Of a stretch of DNA of 64,000 nt, positions 16,955 to 25,255 are shown in pieces. A program made the position numbers and the translations under genes. How positions within the stretch are numbered: the stretch's first letter is position 1; every line of letters starts with the position of its first letter. Source of the DNA: Bacillota bacterium (GTDB lineage: Bacteria; Bacillota; UBA4882; UBA8346); assembly GCA_023426245.1 (NCBI GenBank), contig JAFABB010000017.1:62001-126000 (forward strand). The letters run 5' to 3'. The notes below the pieces were generated by a model. That model was not told the origin of the DNA. It did no database searches and worked only from the letters and a program-made list of their open reading frames with translations.

Positions 16955-17689
16955 TCATTGTTTAATTTGGAAAGTAGCAGCCGATGCAGCTCGGTTTTGA
17001 GCTTCCTTTAAACTTTTGCCTGTACCTCTCCCGCAGACTTGACCATGGACAACTACTTCCACGGTAAAAGTCTTATTATGGGGTGGGCCTTCTTCAGCCA
17101 CAAGATGGTATTCGGGTTTTAAACCTTGAGATTGCACCAATTCCTGCAAATGAGTTTTGGCGTCGATTCTTTCGGAATCGGCAAATATTTCCGGCAAAGC
17201 TTTTTCGATGAAAGGAGTAAGCATCTCTTCGGTTGCTTTTATGCCAAAACTAAGATAATAAGCGCCAATGAAGGCTTCGAAAAGATCCGCAAGGATATTG
17301 GGTTTATTATATCCGCCTGTACGAATTTCACCTGCTCCTAACAAAATATACTTGTCAAGTCCCATTTGCCGGGTAAATCCGGCAAGAAAAGAAGCACTCA
17401 CCAAAATCGCTTTCACTTTCGCCAATTGTCCTTCATCATAGGAACGGTAATGGTTATACAAATATTGGCAGACTATCAATCCTAAAACGCTGTCCCCTAA
17501 AAATTCCAACCGTTCATTACTGGGAAGACGATGTTCATTGGCGTAGGACGAATGGGTAAAAGCTTCAATAAACAACTCCTCGTGTTTAGCATCGAAATGA
17601 AACCGGGCCGTCAACTCCTTCATCGACGGCCCCAGTAGTTCTTTCAGTCTAGTATTGTCTTTTATAGATTCTCGTTGTTTCTTAACCAT
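16955..17689 (-). CDS. rnc: ribonuclease III
   Basis: 244 residues from ATG 17689. The RNase III signature NERLEFLGDSVLGLIV contains the catalytic acidic residues. A second acidic site is in ADLFEAFIGAYYL, and a double-stranded RNA-binding domain lies at the C-terminus from HLQELVQSQG. It processes rRNA and structured RNAs. The longer frame to 17728 is unlikely: ATGGTTAA shows the start overlapping the fabF stop by 8 bp, with AGGAAA in the end of fabF as ribosome site. The gene therefore belongs to the fab operon. Confidence 0.96.
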   Translation of the reverse strand: MVKKQRESIKDNTRLKELLGPSMKELTARFHFDAKHEELFIEAFTHSSYANEHRLPSNERLEFLGDSVLGLIVCQYLYNHYRSYDEGQLAKVKAILVSASFLAGFTRQMGLDKYILLGAGEIRTGGYNKPNILADLFEAFIGAYYLSFGIKATEEMLTPFIEKALPEIFADSERIDAKTHLQELVQSQGLKPEYHLVAEEGPPHNKTFTVEVVVHGQVCGRGTGKSLKEAQNRAASAATFQIKQ

Positions 17690-18923
17690 GATATTTCCTA
17701 AATATAAGACAAGCATTATGTCCGCCAAATCCTAATGAATTGGACATTACATATTCTAACTCCGCTTTTCTTGCGCTATTCGGAACATAATCCAAATCGC
17801 ATTCCGGATCGAGTGTCTGATAATTAATGGTCGGAGGTATTAAACTATTTTGGATCGCTAGAATCGAGGCAACGGCTTCAATTCCGCCCGCTGCTCCGAG
17901 AAGATGACCGGTCATTGATTTGGTTGAACTGATGGCCACAGATTTGGCAAACTCGCCAAATACTTTTCGAATCGCTAAGGTCTCAACTTTATCGTTCGCT
18001 GGAGTCGATGTACCATGGGCGTTAATGTAAGAGATTTGCCCAGGGCCAATACCCGCATCTTTCAAAGCCCGAGTCATAGCCCGTGCTGCTCCATCGCCCT
18101 CCGGGTCCGGGGCTGTCATATGATGGGCATCGCCGGTCTCCCCAAAACCAACTAATTCGGCATAAATTGAAGCATTGCGTTTTAAGGCCCACTCCAATTC
18201 CTCCAATATCAATACACCGCACCCTTCGCCCATTACAAAACCGTCCCGGTGAAGATCGAACGGTCGGGAAGCACTTTTGGGGTCATCATTTTTTTTGGAT
18301 AAAGCACCGGAAGAAGTAAAACCGGCGTAAGAAAGTCCGGTAATTGCTGCTTCAGTCCCCCCGGTAATCATCGCTTTAGCATCTCCATTTTGGATAATCC
18401 GTAAAGAATCTCCAATTGAATGGGTTGCCGAAGCACAGGCCGTTACCACCGTATGGTTGGGTCCTTTTGCTCCGGTGGCAATGGAAACTAATCCGGAATT
18501 CATATCCGGTATCATCATCGGGATAAAAAAGGGACTCACCCGTCCCGGTCCTTTTTCCAAAAATATCTTGGTTTGTTCCTCAAAAGTCTTCATGCCGCCA
18601 ATTCCGGAACCGATTATGACACCAATATCTTCGGTATTCTCCGCATCAATGGTTAATTTGGCATCTGTCACAGCCATTTTGGAAGTCGCCACGGCAAACT
18701 GTGATACCCGATCCATTCGCCGAACTTCTTTTCGGTCAAGGTATTCACTTGGATCAAAATCTTTCACTTCTGCGCCGATCTTTACCTCAAAATTACTGGT
18801 ATCAAAGGCAGTTACATAATCAACACCGCTAACCCCATTTGTAAGTGATTCCCAAAACTTTGAGATGCCTATTCCTACTGGGGTTATTACACCCAAACCG
18901 GTTATGACGACTCGATGTTTCAT
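17682..18923 (-). CDS. fabF: beta-ketoacyl-ACP synthase II
   Basis: 413 residues from ATG 18923, the typical length. The Cys-His-His triad is visible: Cys in VTACASATHSIG, His in NAHGTSTPANDK and His in STKSMTGHLLGAAGG. It elongates acyl-ACP with malonyl-ACP in fatty acid synthesis. The frame runs back to 18953, but AAGGGTG lies 6 bp before ATG 18923. A hairpin with T-run (18955-18990) separates it from acpP and probably lowers its expression relative to ACP. Confidence 0.97.
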   Translation of the reverse strand: MKHRVVITGLGVITPVGIGISKFWESLTNGVSGVDYVTAFDTSNFEVKIGAEVKDFDPSEYLDRKEVRRMDRVSQFAVATSKMAVTDAKLTIDAENTEDIGVIIGSGIGGMKTFEEQTKIFLEKGPGRVSPFFIPMMIPDMNSGLVSIATGAKGPNHTVVTACASATHSIGDSLRIIQNGDAKAMITGGTEAAITGLSYAGFTSSGALSKKNDDPKSASRPFDLHRDGFVMGEGCGVLILEELEWALKRNASIYAELVGFGETGDAHHMTAPDPEGDGAARAMTRALKDAGIGPGQISYINAHGTSTPANDKVETLAIRKVFGEFAKSVAISSTKSMTGHLLGAAGGIEAVASILAIQNSLIPPTINYQTLDPECDLDYVPNSARKAELEYVMSNSLGFGGHNACLIFRKYHG

Positions 18924-18954
18924 AATTTCACCCTTTTTCCCGGAACTCATCATA

Positions 18955-18990
18955 TTTTTTAAAAGAGCCCCGCAGATTTACGGGACTCTC
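18955..18990 (-). terminator. attenuating terminator between acpP and fabF
   Basis: Stem AGAGCCCCG (18964-18972) with CGGGACTCT (18981-18989), one G-U wobble, then TTTTAAAAAA on the minus strand. It lies inside the operon, so partial termination is likely: it would raise the ACP to FabF ratio. Confidence 0.65.
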
Positions 18991-18999
18991 TTCAAAAAC

Positions 19000-19233
19000 T
19001 TATTGACCATTCTCTTTAATGTAATTTACTGCATCACCGACGGTAGCGATTTTTTCAGCATCCTCATCCGGAATTTCCAGGTCGAACTCCTCTTCTAAAG
19101 CCATTACGAGTTCAACGATATCCAGTGAGTCAGCGCCTAAGTCATCTACAAAAGAAGCTTGTTCTGTAACTTCTTCTTCATCAACACCTAATTGCTCAAC
19201 AACTATGTCCTTAACTTTACTGAAGATATCCAA
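19000..19233 (-). CDS. acpP: acyl carrier protein
   Basis: 77 residues from TTG 19233, exactly the usual ACP length. The phosphopantetheine Ser is in GADSLDIVELVM, and the protein is strongly acidic. The longer frame to 19266 is rejected because AGGAGG lies within it, 8 bp before the TTG. ACP carries growing acyl chains for FabD, FabG and FabF, whose genes flank it. Confidence 0.96.
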   Translation of the reverse strand: MDIFSKVKDIVVEQLGVDEEEVTEQASFVDDLGADSLDIVELVMALEEEFDLEIPDEDAEKIATVGDAVNYIKENGQ

Positions 19234-19297
19234 CCATTTCACCTCCTTCCAAACAAGGTTGGCCAAATGATATTTCCTGATAACCTTTTTATTTAAT

Positions 19298-20035
19298 TTA
19301 CATTACCATCCCGCCATCGACATTTAAAACATGGCCGGTGGTATAACAAGAATCAGGAGATGCAAGAAATACAACAGCATTTGCTACATATTCGGGTTTT
19401 CCAAGAAAGCCCAAGGGAATTGCTTTGGTCAACTTTTCTTTGGCATCATCCGTTAAAACTTCGGTCATTTTTGATTCGATAAAACCGGGTGCAATAGCGT
19501 TAACACGGATATTGCGGGAACCGAGCTCCTTGGCCATGGTTTTGGTAAAAGCAATGACTCCGCCTTTAGAAGCGGCATAATTGGCTTGACCAGCATTACC
19601 CATTTGCCCAATGACGGAAGCGATATTGATGATCTTACCAGAACGCTGCTTCATCATAGGTTTAATCGCCGCTTTGGTGCATAAGAAAGTTCCTTTTAAA
19701 TTAATCGTCAAAACAGCATCCCAATCGGCTTCACTCATGCGCAACAATAAATTGTCTTTCGTGATACCGGCATTATTGACCAAGATATCAAGTTTTCCAA
19801 ACTCCTTGATGGCCTCGTTGACCATCGCCTCACAGTCGGCTTCTTTAGTGACATTCCCCATGATGGAACTTGCCTGCCGACCTAAACCGCGAATTTCTGC
19901 TGCAGTTTCGTGAACTGCTTCGCTGACATCGGAAAGAAGAACCGAAGCTCCTTCAGCGCTCAAAGCCAAAGCAATCGCTCTGCCAATACCTCTAGCGGCA
20001 CCTGTTACGATAGCGACCTCACGCACTAATTTCAT
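19298..20035 (-). CDS. fabG: 3-oxoacyl-ACP reductase
   Basis: 245 residues, classical SDR. TGAARGIGRAIA is at 12-23, NNAGIT at about 88-93, the catalytic Ser in NIASVIGQMG, YAASKGG at about 150-156 and VNAIAPGFIES. It reduces beta-ketoacyl-ACP with NADPH. The ribosome site AAAGGAGG is formed by the last codons of fabD, and the ATG starts 5 bp after the fabD stop, so the two are tightly linked. Confidence 0.96.
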   Translation of the reverse strand: MKLVREVAIVTGAARGIGRAIALALSAEGASVLLSDVSEAVHETAAEIRGLGRQASSIMGNVTKEADCEAMVNEAIKEFGKLDILVNNAGITKDNLLLRMSEADWDAVLTINLKGTFLCTKAAIKPMMKQRSGKIINIASVIGQMGNAGQANYAASKGGVIAFTKTMAKELGSRNIRVNAIAPGFIESKMTEVLTDDAKEKLTKAIPLGFLGKPEYVANAVVFLASPDSCYTTGHVLNVDGGMVM

Positions 20036-20039
20036 ATTA

Positions 20040-20972
20040 CTAGACCTCCTTTAAAATTGCAAGAGCTTTTTTGATAGAACTCATATCCTCACAATTAACG
20101 AATGTAGCATCCTTTAATGTCTTTTTAACAAGCCCTGACAACACTTTTCCGGGACCAACCTCGACAAAGACTTCTACGCCCTGTGCTCTTAGGTAATTGA
20201 GACTATCTTCCCACAATACCGATGAAAAAATTTGACGATATAAACTGTCCGTTAGTTGTTCCCTCGGCGCCGGTTTGGCGTATACATTAGCAACTACAGG
20301 CGGTTTAGGGTCTAACCAAACAATTTTTTCAAGTTCCGGACGGAATGCCTCGGCAGCCTTTTTCATAAAGCTGGAATGAAAAGCTCCGCTAACCGCTAAC
20401 GGTATTACTTTTCCACCTTTAGCCACTACTAACTCTTGAAGTTTGGCAATCCCTTTTTTATCACCCGATGCGACAATCTGCCCCGGACAGTTAAAATTAG
20501 CGGCTTCTACCAAACCAATTTCCGATGCTTCTTGAAGAAGAACCGACAATGTATTCCGATCTATCCCTAAAATTGCCGCCATCATTCCTTGGTGATCCGG
20601 ATCGGCCTCCGCCATTAAACGGGAACGTGAATTCACCAAACGCAAACCATCTTCTAAGGAAACTGCTTTGGAAGCAATTAAGGCGCTATATTCGCCCAAG
20701 CTATGACCTGCTGTAAAATCAGGTTCAATTCCTTCCTCCGCTAAAACCTTGTATAACGCTATGCTGGTAGTTACAATGGCCGGCTGAGCATTACGAGTAT
20801 CTTTAAGCTGGTCTTCCGGTCCCTCGAAGCATAAATTGGAAATACTACGTCCAAGGATCCTGTCGGCCTCTTCAAATACTCCCTTGGCCACCGGATGGTT
20901 ATCATAAGTATCTTTCCCCATCCCCACATATTGAGCGCCTTGTCCTGGAAAAATAAAAGCGATTTTTCTCAT
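20040..20972 (-). CDS. fabD: malonyl-CoA:ACP transacylase
   Basis: 310 residues. FPGQGAQYVGMGKD opens the protein. The nucleophile Ser is in GHSLGEYSAL (about 90) and the partner His in SGAFHSSFM (about 200). FVEVGPGKVLSGLV is near the end. It loads malonyl groups on ACP. The ATG is preceded by TAGGGGAAAACC. The 97-bp gap to plsX has a small hairpin (about 21044-21062) but no fabH, which often sits here. Confidence 0.96.
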   Translation of the reverse strand: MRKIAFIFPGQGAQYVGMGKDTYDNHPVAKGVFEEADRILGRSISNLCFEGPEDQLKDTRNAQPAIVTTSIALYKVLAEEGIEPDFTAGHSLGEYSALIASKAVSLEDGLRLVNSRSRLMAEADPDHQGMMAAILGIDRNTLSVLLQEASEIGLVEAANFNCPGQIVASGDKKGIAKLQELVVAKGGKVIPLAVSGAFHSSFMKKAAEAFRPELEKIVWLDPKPPVVANVYAKPAPREQLTDSLYRQIFSSVLWEDSLNYLRAQGVEVFVEVGPGKVLSGLVKKTLKDATFVNCEDMSSIKKALAILKEV

Positions 20973-21069
20973 GGTTTTCCCCTAATTCATTCAATAAAAT
21001 AAGAATAAATACCATTAACAAAAAAATATCAATGTAGAATTTGAAGTCTATTTTACATAGACTAAAAAG

Positions 21070-22080
21070 TTAATGAATGGTTGAATTCGTACTGGCTTTT
21101 TCAATGGTTTGACCGATAGCTCCTACAATATCTTGATTTACTGCTTTGATTGCAGCTTTAATAGCATTTTTTACTGCTTTCGCCTTTGAACTTCCATGAC
21201 CAATCATACTAATACCATTAAGCCCCAATAACGGCATCCCGCCATATTCGGCCGGGTCCATCGGAGTCAGTATTTTTTTGAGTGATGCTTTTAGCAAAAG
21301 ACCACCCATCATGGAAAAGGCATTGGTACCAATAGCTTCCTTGATCCATCCCAACAAAACCGAAGCCAAACCTTCCGATAACTTTAATACAACATTACCC
21401 ACAAAACCATCACAGACAATAACATCACAAACTCCGCGATGAACATCGCGTCCCTCGATATTTCCGATAAATTTCAAACCGCTGTTTTTTAACAGCTGGT
21501 GAGCATCTACGGTTAACTTATTCCCCTTGCTTTCTTCTTCACCTATACTTAATAAACCCACTCTTGGATTGGAAATTCCTAAAATATGTTCAACATATGC
21601 GGAACCCATGTAAGCGAATTCCAGTAGATTTTCAGGTTCGCAGTCCGCATTGGCTCCGGCATCCAAAATAATGCTGATACCGGTCTTGGTAGGCATAACC
21701 GATGCAATGGCCGGTCTTTTAATTCCGCTTATCCTTCCCAGCGTAAATAAAGAAGCAGCCATGGCGGCCCCGGTATTACCCATTGAAATCACGGCATCCG
21801 CTTTACCTTCTTTGACCAAACGGTTGGCAACAACCAACGAAGAATCTTTCTTACGTTTCACAGCATTGGCTGGATGCTCGTCCATAGCTATGATTTCGGA
21901 AGCAGGATAAATTTCTAATTTTAATCCGGCAATTTGTTGCTGGTCTAAAATCGGTCGAATCTCATTTTCAATGCCCACTAAAATAACTTCCGCACCGAAC
22001 TCACGACAGGCCTGGATAGCTCCCAATACAATTTCCCGGGGAGCAAAATCCCCACCCATGGCATCAAGAGCAATTTTCAA
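21070..22080 (-). CDS. plsX: phosphate acyltransferase PlsX
   Basis: 336 residues from TTG 22080. The family start (K)IALDAMGGDFAP is clear, followed by AVISMGNTGAAMA, ILDAGANADCEPENL, VGLLSIGEEESKGN and VCDGFVGNVVLK. PlsX makes acyl-phosphate from acyl-ACP for phospholipid synthesis. An upstream in-frame TTG (22089) is only 2 bp from AAGGAG, so the TTG at 22080 (spacing 11) is preferred. It leads the fab-rnc operon after the rpmF terminator. Its leader holds a palindrome and a hairpin. The FapR gene commonly found next to it is absent. Confidence 0.95.
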   Translation of the reverse strand: MKIALDAMGGDFAPREIVLGAIQACREFGAEVILVGIENEIRPILDQQQIAGLKLEIYPASEIIAMDEHPANAVKRKKDSSLVVANRLVKEGKADAVISMGNTGAAMAASLFTLGRISGIKRPAIASVMPTKTGISIILDAGANADCEPENLLEFAYMGSAYVEHILGISNPRVGLLSIGEEESKGNKLTVDAHQLLKNSGLKFIGNIEGRDVHRGVCDVIVCDGFVGNVVLKLSEGLASVLLGWIKEAIGTNAFSMMGGLLLKASLKKILTPMDPAEYGGMPLLGLNGISMIGHGSSKAKAVKNAIKAAIKAVNQDIVGAIGQTIEKASTNSTIH

Positions 22081-22124
22081 GATTACCAACGCTCCTTACC
22101 AAAATCGATTCAGTATATATTTTA

Positions 22125-22139
22125 CTTTCAAATTGAAAG
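22125..22139. promoter_or_regulatory. perfect 15-bp inverted repeat upstream of plsX (candidate operator)
   Basis: CTTTCAA-A-TTGAAAG is a perfect palindrome about 45 bp before the plsX start, next to an AT-rich TATACT word (minus strand, about 22117). The position suits a repressor site for the fatty-acid operon. No regulator is assigned. Confidence 0.4.
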
Positions 22140-22179
22140 CGAATACGATTAAGTAATTTACAGCTACAAAAATTCCCAC

Positions 22180-22208
22180 TCCGGCAGGACAAACTCAGGC
22201 CTGCCGGA
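22180..22208 (-). other. hairpin in the plsX leader
   Basis: Perfect 9-bp arms TCCGGCAGG (22180-22188) and CCTGCCGGA (22200-22208). On the minus strand it is followed after about 7 nt by TTTTT. It may be a second terminator behind rpmF or an attenuator ahead of plsX. Confidence 0.45.
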
Positions 22209-22233
22209 ATAGAATCCAATCGATAAGTATTCA

Positions 22234-22262
22234 AGAAAAAAATAAGGTCAAAGTTGACCTTA
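22234..22262 (-). terminator. intrinsic terminator of yceD-rpmF
   Basis: Palindromic stem TAAGGTCAA / TTGACCTTA (22243-22262), then a T-rich run on the minus strand. A second GC stem, GACGCGC/GCGCGTC (22278-22295), precedes it just after rpmF. Confidence 0.8.
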
Positions 22263-22306
22263 CCATTGTAGATGATCGACGCGCGAATGCGCGTCAAAAT
22301 GCTTTT

Positions 22307-22492
22307 TTAAGCATTATCGGCCTTCGCGATAACTTCCCGACCGTTATAAAAACCGCAGTTTCCACAAACAACATGGGGTAACTTGGGTTCATGACATTGC
22401 GGGCAAGCGCTAATAGTCGGCGCAGTAGTTTTATAATTAGCACGTCTTAGTCTTTTACGAGTCCGAGAGGTTCTATTTTTTGGATTTGCCAT
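22307..22492 (-). CDS. rpmF: 50S ribosomal protein L32
   Basis: 61 residues from ATG 22492. The L32 start NPKNRTSRTRKRLRRA is followed by a zinc ribbon with two CxxC pairs (CPQCHEP, CGNCGFYNGR). All four cysteines are kept, so this is the zinc-binding C+ form. AAGGAGGTG precedes the start, and the gene overlaps the end of yceD by 20 bp, the standard arrangement. Confidence 0.97.
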   Translation of the reverse strand: MANPKNRTSRTRKRLRRANYKTTAPTISACPQCHEPKLPHVVCGNCGFYNGREVIAKADNA

Positions 22493-23000
22493 CAGGTCCA
22501 CCTCCTTCTGTGGGTAACAAATTACGTAATTTCTCAAATTGAGGATTAAATTGCTCAATCACGCAATTACATGGATCAATGTTGCGATCATTACCGCATA
22601 CCGGGCATATTCCCCGGCAATCCGGCTTACAAATGAAGTTCATCGGTAACGTAAACAATACTTGCTCAGAAATACAATCTTTTAAATCAATTATATCTCC
22701 AATAAAATGAAAAGCGAGATCATCTTCCCCATCATTGGCAGGGCTCTGTAAGAATTCCGCAACGACCTCAGTTTGTTGTTCCCTTTGAAACTCTTTTAAA
22801 CAACGATCACAATTGACCAAATAGCGAAAACAAAGATTTGCTTTCATTAAGAAACCTTCACCTGTATTGGTGATGGTTCCTTCGACTTTAATAGGCTCTG
22901 TGAAAGTAAGGGCCAGCTTAAAATCAGGGACTTCTTGCTCACCCCGAAAATCGACCATACCACCCGGAAGCTCACGGACAGGACCAATATTTACCTTCAC
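22473..23000 (-). CDS. yceD: YceD/DUF177 family protein
   Basis: 175 residues from GTG 23000. DUF177 proteins precede rpmF in most bacteria and are linked to 23S rRNA or ribosome assembly, with no proven reaction. Visible are the CDRC motif in YLVNCDRCLKEF and the later Cys-rich CKPDCRGICPVCGN, likely metal-binding. The frame extends to GTG 23009, but that codon lies in the GGAGGTG ribosome site; TTG 23003 is an alternative. The promoter at 23018-23046 is so close that the message may begin within the ribosome site. Confidence 0.92.
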   Translation of the reverse strand: MKVNIGPVRELPGGMVDFRGEQEVPDFKLALTFTEPIKVEGTITNTGEGFLMKANLCFRYLVNCDRCLKEFQREQQTEVVAEFLQSPANDGEDDLAFHFIGDIIDLKDCISEQVLFTLPMNFICKPDCRGICPVCGNDRNIDPCNCVIEQFNPQFEKLRNLLPTEGGGPDGKSKK

Positions 23001-23017
23001 CAAAATCACCTCCGATT

Positions 23018-23046
23018 ATTATATAAGTTAATTTTCCAAAAGTCAA
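23018..23046 (-). promoter_or_regulatory. sigma-A promoter of yceD-rpmF
   Basis: On the minus strand TTGACT (23046-23041), 17 bp, then TATAAT (23023-23018). The predicted start falls near 23011, overlapping the GGAGG (23013-23009), so the 5' leader is about ten nucleotides at most. Confidence 0.8.
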
Positions 23047-23243
23047 TCTTTTGCTATGGGAGTAAGTTATTTAAGTAATAAATCAAACCAAATACATCTT
23101 TGCCAAAATATTTGGCAATTAGCCAAGGTTGGAAGTTTTAATTTCTTTTTACATTTATTTTCAATGTTTCTGAAATGATCCATCCGAAAACATTTTTTTA
23201 AAGCTCACCTCGAGACAAATCACTACTAAAATGACTGCTTCCG

Positions 23244-23272
23244 GGATAAACTGAAAATACGTGTTCAATATA
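23244..23272 (+). promoter_or_regulatory. possible forespore sigma (SigF/SigG-like) promoter
   Basis: GGATAA (23244-23249), 16 bp, then CAATATA (23266-23272), just ahead of the 81-residue gene and its AGAGGTG site. The words resemble SigG-type elements and no sigma-A match is present. The context (a SASP gene just downstream) supports it, but the call rests on a loose motif. Confidence 0.4.
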
Positions 23273-23285
23273 AAGAGGTGAAATT

Positions 23286-23531
23286 ATGATTCGCCATTAT
23301 CCCCATCATCAACTAAAAAACATCGATCCGAAATGGCATTTTACGCCGCCGGTGCTTCATTCAATTTGGCAGTTGAGTCCCTATGAAATCTCTAAATTTT
23401 CCGGAGAACTCTTCCAGGTTATGGCCGAAGCCGCCCAAAATTATATTTACCAAAAGAGTTTAGCCGCCATCCGAGAAGAGTTTCAATCGAAACTAACCCA
23501 GAATCAAAAGCAAAAACAAAATCCTTCTTAA
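23286..23531 (+). CDS. 81-residue hypothetical protein, probably sporulation-linked
   Basis: Not recognised. It has a good ribosome site (AGAGGTGAAATT before ATG). A His-rich N-terminus (MIRHYPHHQ) is followed by an aromatic segment (PKWHFTPPVLHSIWQLSPYE) and a helical C-terminus ending in Gln/Lys repeats. No signal peptide or membrane helix. It precedes the SASP gene by 85 bp in the same direction and may share forespore expression. A SigG-like promoter is suggested upstream. Confidence 0.65.
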   Translation: MIRHYPHHQLKNIDPKWHFTPPVLHSIWQLSPYEISKFSGELFQVMAEAAQNYIYQKSLAAIREEFQSKLTQNQKQKQNPS

Positions 23532-23616
23532 CAGGTTTTTTCCGAAACTTCCAAAATAAATTCAACATAGCTTGTGTTTCGTTGGAAATCCTAAATATCG
23601 AGGAGGTGAGAATTAA

Positions 23617-23955
23617 ATGGGTAGTGGTCAACGCAGCAATAATATCCTTGTTAAACAAGCTTCCGCCGCTCTGGACAAATTTAAATATGAGATTGCCAAT
23701 GAATTGAATGTGGATACCTCAAAAGTCCAGGGAGGTTACTGGGGTTATATGATGACCCGGGATACTGGCGCTATCGGAGGAAATATGGTGCGCAGGATGA
23801 TCGAGGCTGCCGAGAGGTCTTTAGCCGAACAAACCATCGCTGACGTTAAGGCTGGTTTCCAATCCGGTCTTAGTACACAAGGCTCCGGTCAATACAATCA
23901 ATATAACCAACAACAGTCCCAATTTAAATTCAACAATACCGGTTATAGCAGTTGA
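23617..23955 (+). CDS. alpha/beta-type small acid-soluble spore protein
   Basis: 112 residues. The conserved core runs from ASAALDKFKYEIANELNV (germination-protease site region in KFKYEIANEL) through GGYWGYMMTRDTGAIGGNMVRRMIEAAE. These proteins coat and protect spore DNA. The family is usually 60-95 residues. This one carries an extra Gln/Asn/Ser/Gly-rich tail (about 88-112: QYNQYNQQQSQFKF). GAGGAGGTGAG precedes the ATG. It is strong evidence for endospores. A hairpin at 23990-24019 follows. Confidence 0.95.
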   Translation: MGSGQRSNNILVKQASAALDKFKYEIANELNVDTSKVQGGYWGYMMTRDTGAIGGNMVRRMIEAAERSLAEQTIADVKAGFQSGLSTQGSGQYNQYNQQQSQFKFNNTGYSS

Positions 23956-23989
23956 TTCGGATAAAAATGGATTGAAATCAATACTTACA

Positions 23990-24019
23990 AACTGAGAGGA
24001 ATCCGAATTCCTCTCAGTT
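23990..24019. terminator. hairpin between convergent SASP gene and manA
   Basis: Perfect 13-bp arms AACTGAGAGGAAT and ATTCCTCTCAGTT with a 4-nt loop. T-runs are weak on both sides, but the location between convergent genes supports a shared terminator. Confidence 0.65.
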
Positions 24020-24027
24020 TCACCATA

Positions 24028-25077
24028 TTATATTTTTGAGCATATTTCCTTTTCCTTAAAACCGGCTTTTTTTAAAGGAACGAACACATCTTGCTCTAAG
24101 TCGGGCACATAAGCTTTTAAAGCTTTAAAAGATCCTTCCAGGCTATAGAAACCCATTGAAGCCGGAATTAATATTGATTCACCCCGGACTATTTGAATCG
24201 TACCATCCTCATATTTGATAATTCCTTCTCCTTCCGTCACTAAATAAATATAAAACTTACGGTCATCGGCATTTTCCAGTACTGATCCTTTTATCTCCAA
24301 TAATTCAACCGCAAAATACTGATTGACTATTAAATATTTCTTAAGAGAATGAGCATCAATTTTGACTGCGAGACCTACCGCTTTTTCCGGTCGCTCCGCG
24401 CTGTTAAAATTAATGACTTCTTGAGCCTTTTCAATATGCAGCGGTCTAGGCTGACCGTCCTTATCCACCCGGTTATAATCAAAAACCCGGTAGGTTGTAT
24501 CGGAGTTTTGTTGAATTTCAGCCAGAACTATCCCTTCACCAATGGCATGAATAAGGCCGGCCGGGATATTAAAGGTATCACCCGGCGCCACTTCAACTGA
24601 ATTTAGGCAATCCTCAATTCGGTTTTCTTTAACAGCCTGCTCAAAAGACTCCCGAGTGGTCCCGGGACGCACACCATAAATCAATTTCGCACCCGGTTTA
24701 GCCGAAAGAATGTGCCACATCTCATTCTTCCCAAGTTCACCGTTTTCATGGCTAAACGCATAATCATCGTCGGGATGGACCTGAACCGAAAGTTTATCGT
24801 TGGCATCAATCAATTTAACTAATAACGGAAATTTGGCCACATCCTTATCCGGTAGGGCCGTTCCAATAAGTTTTCGGCCGTATTTTTTCACCAAATCCAG
24901 TAAACTTACGCCTGCAAATTCACCATTGCAAACCACGCTTTCGCCATTGGGGTGACAAGAAATTTCCCAGCTTTCAGCGACCCTCCCGCTGGGAAGATGT
25001 TTCCCGAATTCCTCCAAGTTACGCCCGCCCCAGATATAATCTTTAAAAACCGGATTAAATTTAAGAGGATATAGCAT
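24028..25077 (-). CDS. manA: class I mannose-6-phosphate isomerase
   Basis: 349 residues, short Bacillus-type phosphomannose isomerase with a cupin fold. Zinc-site motifs are KLSVQVHPDD (Gln and His), LGKNEMWHIL (Glu) and FNIPAGLIHAIG (His). It interconverts mannose-6-P and fructose-6-P, feeding GDP-mannose or mannose breakdown. ATG 25077 has AAGGAGACAGT upstream. It is alone on the minus strand, divergent from the TSUP transporter. Confidence 0.93.
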   Translation of the reverse strand: MLYPLKFNPVFKDYIWGGRNLEEFGKHLPSGRVAESWEISCHPNGESVVCNGEFAGVSLLDLVKKYGRKLIGTALPDKDVAKFPLLVKLIDANDKLSVQVHPDDDYAFSHENGELGKNEMWHILSAKPGAKLIYGVRPGTTRESFEQAVKENRIEDCLNSVEVAPGDTFNIPAGLIHAIGEGIVLAEIQQNSDTTYRVFDYNRVDKDGQPRPLHIEKAQEVINFNSAERPEKAVGLAVKIDAHSLKKYLIVNQYFAVELLEIKGSVLENADDRKFYIYLVTEGEGIIKYEDGTIQIVRGESILIPASMGFYSLEGSFKALKAYVPDLEQDVFVPLKKAGFKEKEICSKI

Positions 25078-25255
25078 ACTGTCTCCTTCTTTTTCAATAG
25101 TTGTCGTCCAAAATCCATATTAAAATAATTTTAAGCAAATATCAACAAAACTCTCATCATTTTTGCACCGACATTCTGATTAATTTTTGATAGCAGGAAA
25201 ACCATAGTCTACTTCGAAATATACTGTACATTCAAAAACAATAGAAGGTGCAGAT

